From positions 1 through 6,182 of the forward strand of contig JAIROF010000171.1 of assembly GCA_031257655.1 (NCBI GenBank): a stretch of 6,182 nucleotides of DNA, given 5' to 3'. This document shows, one piece after another, positions 5,616 through 6,182 of this stretch. Under the pieces are notes generated by a model, which searched no databases, was not told the origin of the DNA, and saw only the letters and a program-made list of their open reading frames with translations. The first letter of the stretch is position 1, and every line of letters begins with the position of its first letter. Made by a program: the position numbers and the translations under genes. The stretch comes from Prevotellaceae bacterium. GTDB lineage: Bacteria > Bacteroidota > Bacteroidia > Bacteroidales > UBA932.

Positions 5616-5644
5616 TTTAGTGGTTGCCATCCTCCATCCCCAAA

Positions 5645-5693
5645 GCCCTGAAGGGGCGACCTGCCATTGTAGCATAGGGTAAAACCCTATGCT

Positions 5694-5698
<5 letters not shown>
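5645..5698. repeat. Hairpin repeat unit, copy 1
   Basis: GCCCTGAAGGGGCGACC leads into a perfect hairpin, AGCATAGGGT (5671-5680) with ACCCTATGCT (5684-5693) around the loop AAA, followed by GCGGA. The same order of parts recurs at 5772-5818, so the two look like diverged copies of one intergenic repeat. CCCTGAAGGGGCG-type repeats with a hairpin are, from memory, common between genes in Bacteroidota. Confidence 0.7.
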
Positions 5699-5749
<51 letters not shown>

Positions 5750-5771
5750 GACGACCGCCCGCGTGTAACCT

Positions 5772-5818
5772 GCCTGAAAGGTAGGACATCCATAACCGCA
5801 GGTCAACGACCTGCGGAG
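5772..5818. repeat. Hairpin repeat unit, copy 2
   Basis: GCCTGAAAGGTAGGACAT is followed by a perfect 9-bp hairpin, CCGCAGGTC (5796-5804) with GACCTGCGG (5808-5816) around the loop AAC, then AGAC. The stem sequence differs completely from copy 1 while the lead-in, three-base loop and GCGGA exit are shared, so pairing rather than sequence is conserved. Confidence 0.7.
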
Positions 5819-5880
5819 ACAACGAGCGCAAAATTTAGCAGTTTTCGGAGTGGACGCATAATTTCAGAACTCCTCCTACT

Positions 5881-6087
5881 CTCCTAAACTCCTAACTCCT
5901 ACTCTCCTAAACTCCTATCCTCCTAAACTCCTATCCTCCCAAACTCCTACTCTCCTATCCTCCTATCCTCCTATCCTCCTATCCTCCTAAACTCCTAAAC
6001 TCCTACTCTCCTACTCTCCTATCCTCCTACTCTCCTATCCTCCTACTCTCCTATCCTCCTACTCTCCTATCCTCCTATCCTCCTATC
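5881..6087. repeat. 26-copy octamer array (CTCCTANN) after the mlaE stop
   Basis: Twenty-six units of CTCCTA plus two bases, where the last two are AA, CT or TC; unit 2 is a 7-mer and unit 8 has CTCCC. Variant order from 5881 is AA, A, CT, AA, TC, AA, TC, AA, CT, TC x4, AA, AA, CT, CT, TC, CT, TC, CT, TC, CT, TC, TC, TC. A degenerate start (CTCCTCCTACT) precedes it at 5870. It stops three bases from the mlaE stop codon. In the mlaE-mlaF transcript it would read as many AGGAG and AGGAGGA motifs. Confidence 0.93.
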
Positions 6088-6090
6088 TTC

Positions 6091-6182
6091 TCACAGCAGC
6101 AGCTCGGTGAGCAGCAGGTTGAAGACTAAGATGCAGATGCAGCTGGTGACCACCGCCCGCGTGCTGTTTCGTCCTACCTCCA
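6091..6182 (-). CDS. mlaE: C-terminal end of MlaE-type lipid transporter permease (runs off the window)
   Basis: The minus strand from the window edge reads 29 codons, EVGRNSTRAVVTSCICILVF then NLLLTELLL, and a TGA at 6093-6091. The VGR-x-(S/T)TRAVV stretch followed by a last hydrophobic helix is the characteristic end of MlaE/YrbE-type permeases, the membrane partner of MlaF in phospholipid transport. Only the end is present, so length and start cannot be judged. It would be transcribed before mlaF, with the repeat island between them. Confidence 0.88.
   Translation of the reverse strand, partial: EVGRNSTRAVVTSCICILVFNLLLTELLL

Noticed and set aside
5870..6087. CRISPR array
   Set aside because: The unit is only 8 bp with no unique spacers and no cas genes nearby; it is a simple tandem repeat.

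Overview
The window reads as chromosomal DNA from a member of the Bacteroidota, most likely order Bacteroidales. The strongest evidence is gene content: a Bacteroidota-type RicT (PSP1-domain) protein with a cysteine-rich N-terminus is followed directly by the phylum-specific lipoprotein GldH. A lone short TonB-like protein and weak or absent Shine-Dalgarno signals agree. The right 5.2 kb is visibly GC-rich, whereas the first ~960 bases are AT-rich. Genus cannot be told from sequence alone.

Layout. (1) 1-260, minus strand: N-terminus of an exported lipoprotein cut by the window edge. (2) 261-453: its AT-rich upstream region with a 13-bp direct repeat. (3) 454-590: a 137-bp element with 44-bp near-perfect inverted arms and a small palindrome at its centre, which looks like a MITE-type or dispersed palindromic repeat. 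(4) ~591-957, plus strand: a decayed, frameshifted C-terminal remnant of a BRO/DinD-like protein lying against that element. (5) 999-3258, plus strand: a tight operon ricT - gldH - sufE. (6) 3247-3539: repeat-filled spacer. (7) 3540-4804, plus strand: a two-gene unit of a TonB-like membrane protein and folK. (8) 4813-6182, minus strand, convergent with folK: mlaF and the very end of mlaE, separated by an unusual 525-bp spacer.

Working together: RicT in Firmicutes belongs to an Fe-S-containing complex that acts with RNase Y, and SufE feeds sulfur to Fe-S cluster assembly, so their shared operon may be functional. GldH belongs to the gliding/type IX secretion group. FolK makes folate precursors. 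MlaE and MlaF are the permease and ATPase of an MCE-type lipid transporter linking inner and outer membranes.

The most striking content is non-coding. Four tandem arrays with 7- or 8-bp units lie exactly at gene boundaries: GCTGAAC x6 running through the sufE stop codon, TAATTCC-type x6 ending just before the TonB-like start, an octamer x6 two bases upstream of mlaF, and ~26 inverted copies of the same octamer starting three bases after the mlaE stop. The two octamer arrays share a perfect 38-nt inverted match that would fold the mlaE-mlaF transcript into a very long hairpin. Its loop holds two diverged copies of a hairpin repeat unit and a G-rich triplet array. No complete new multi-gene system is evident; the boundary-hugging arrays are the best candidate for something undescribed.
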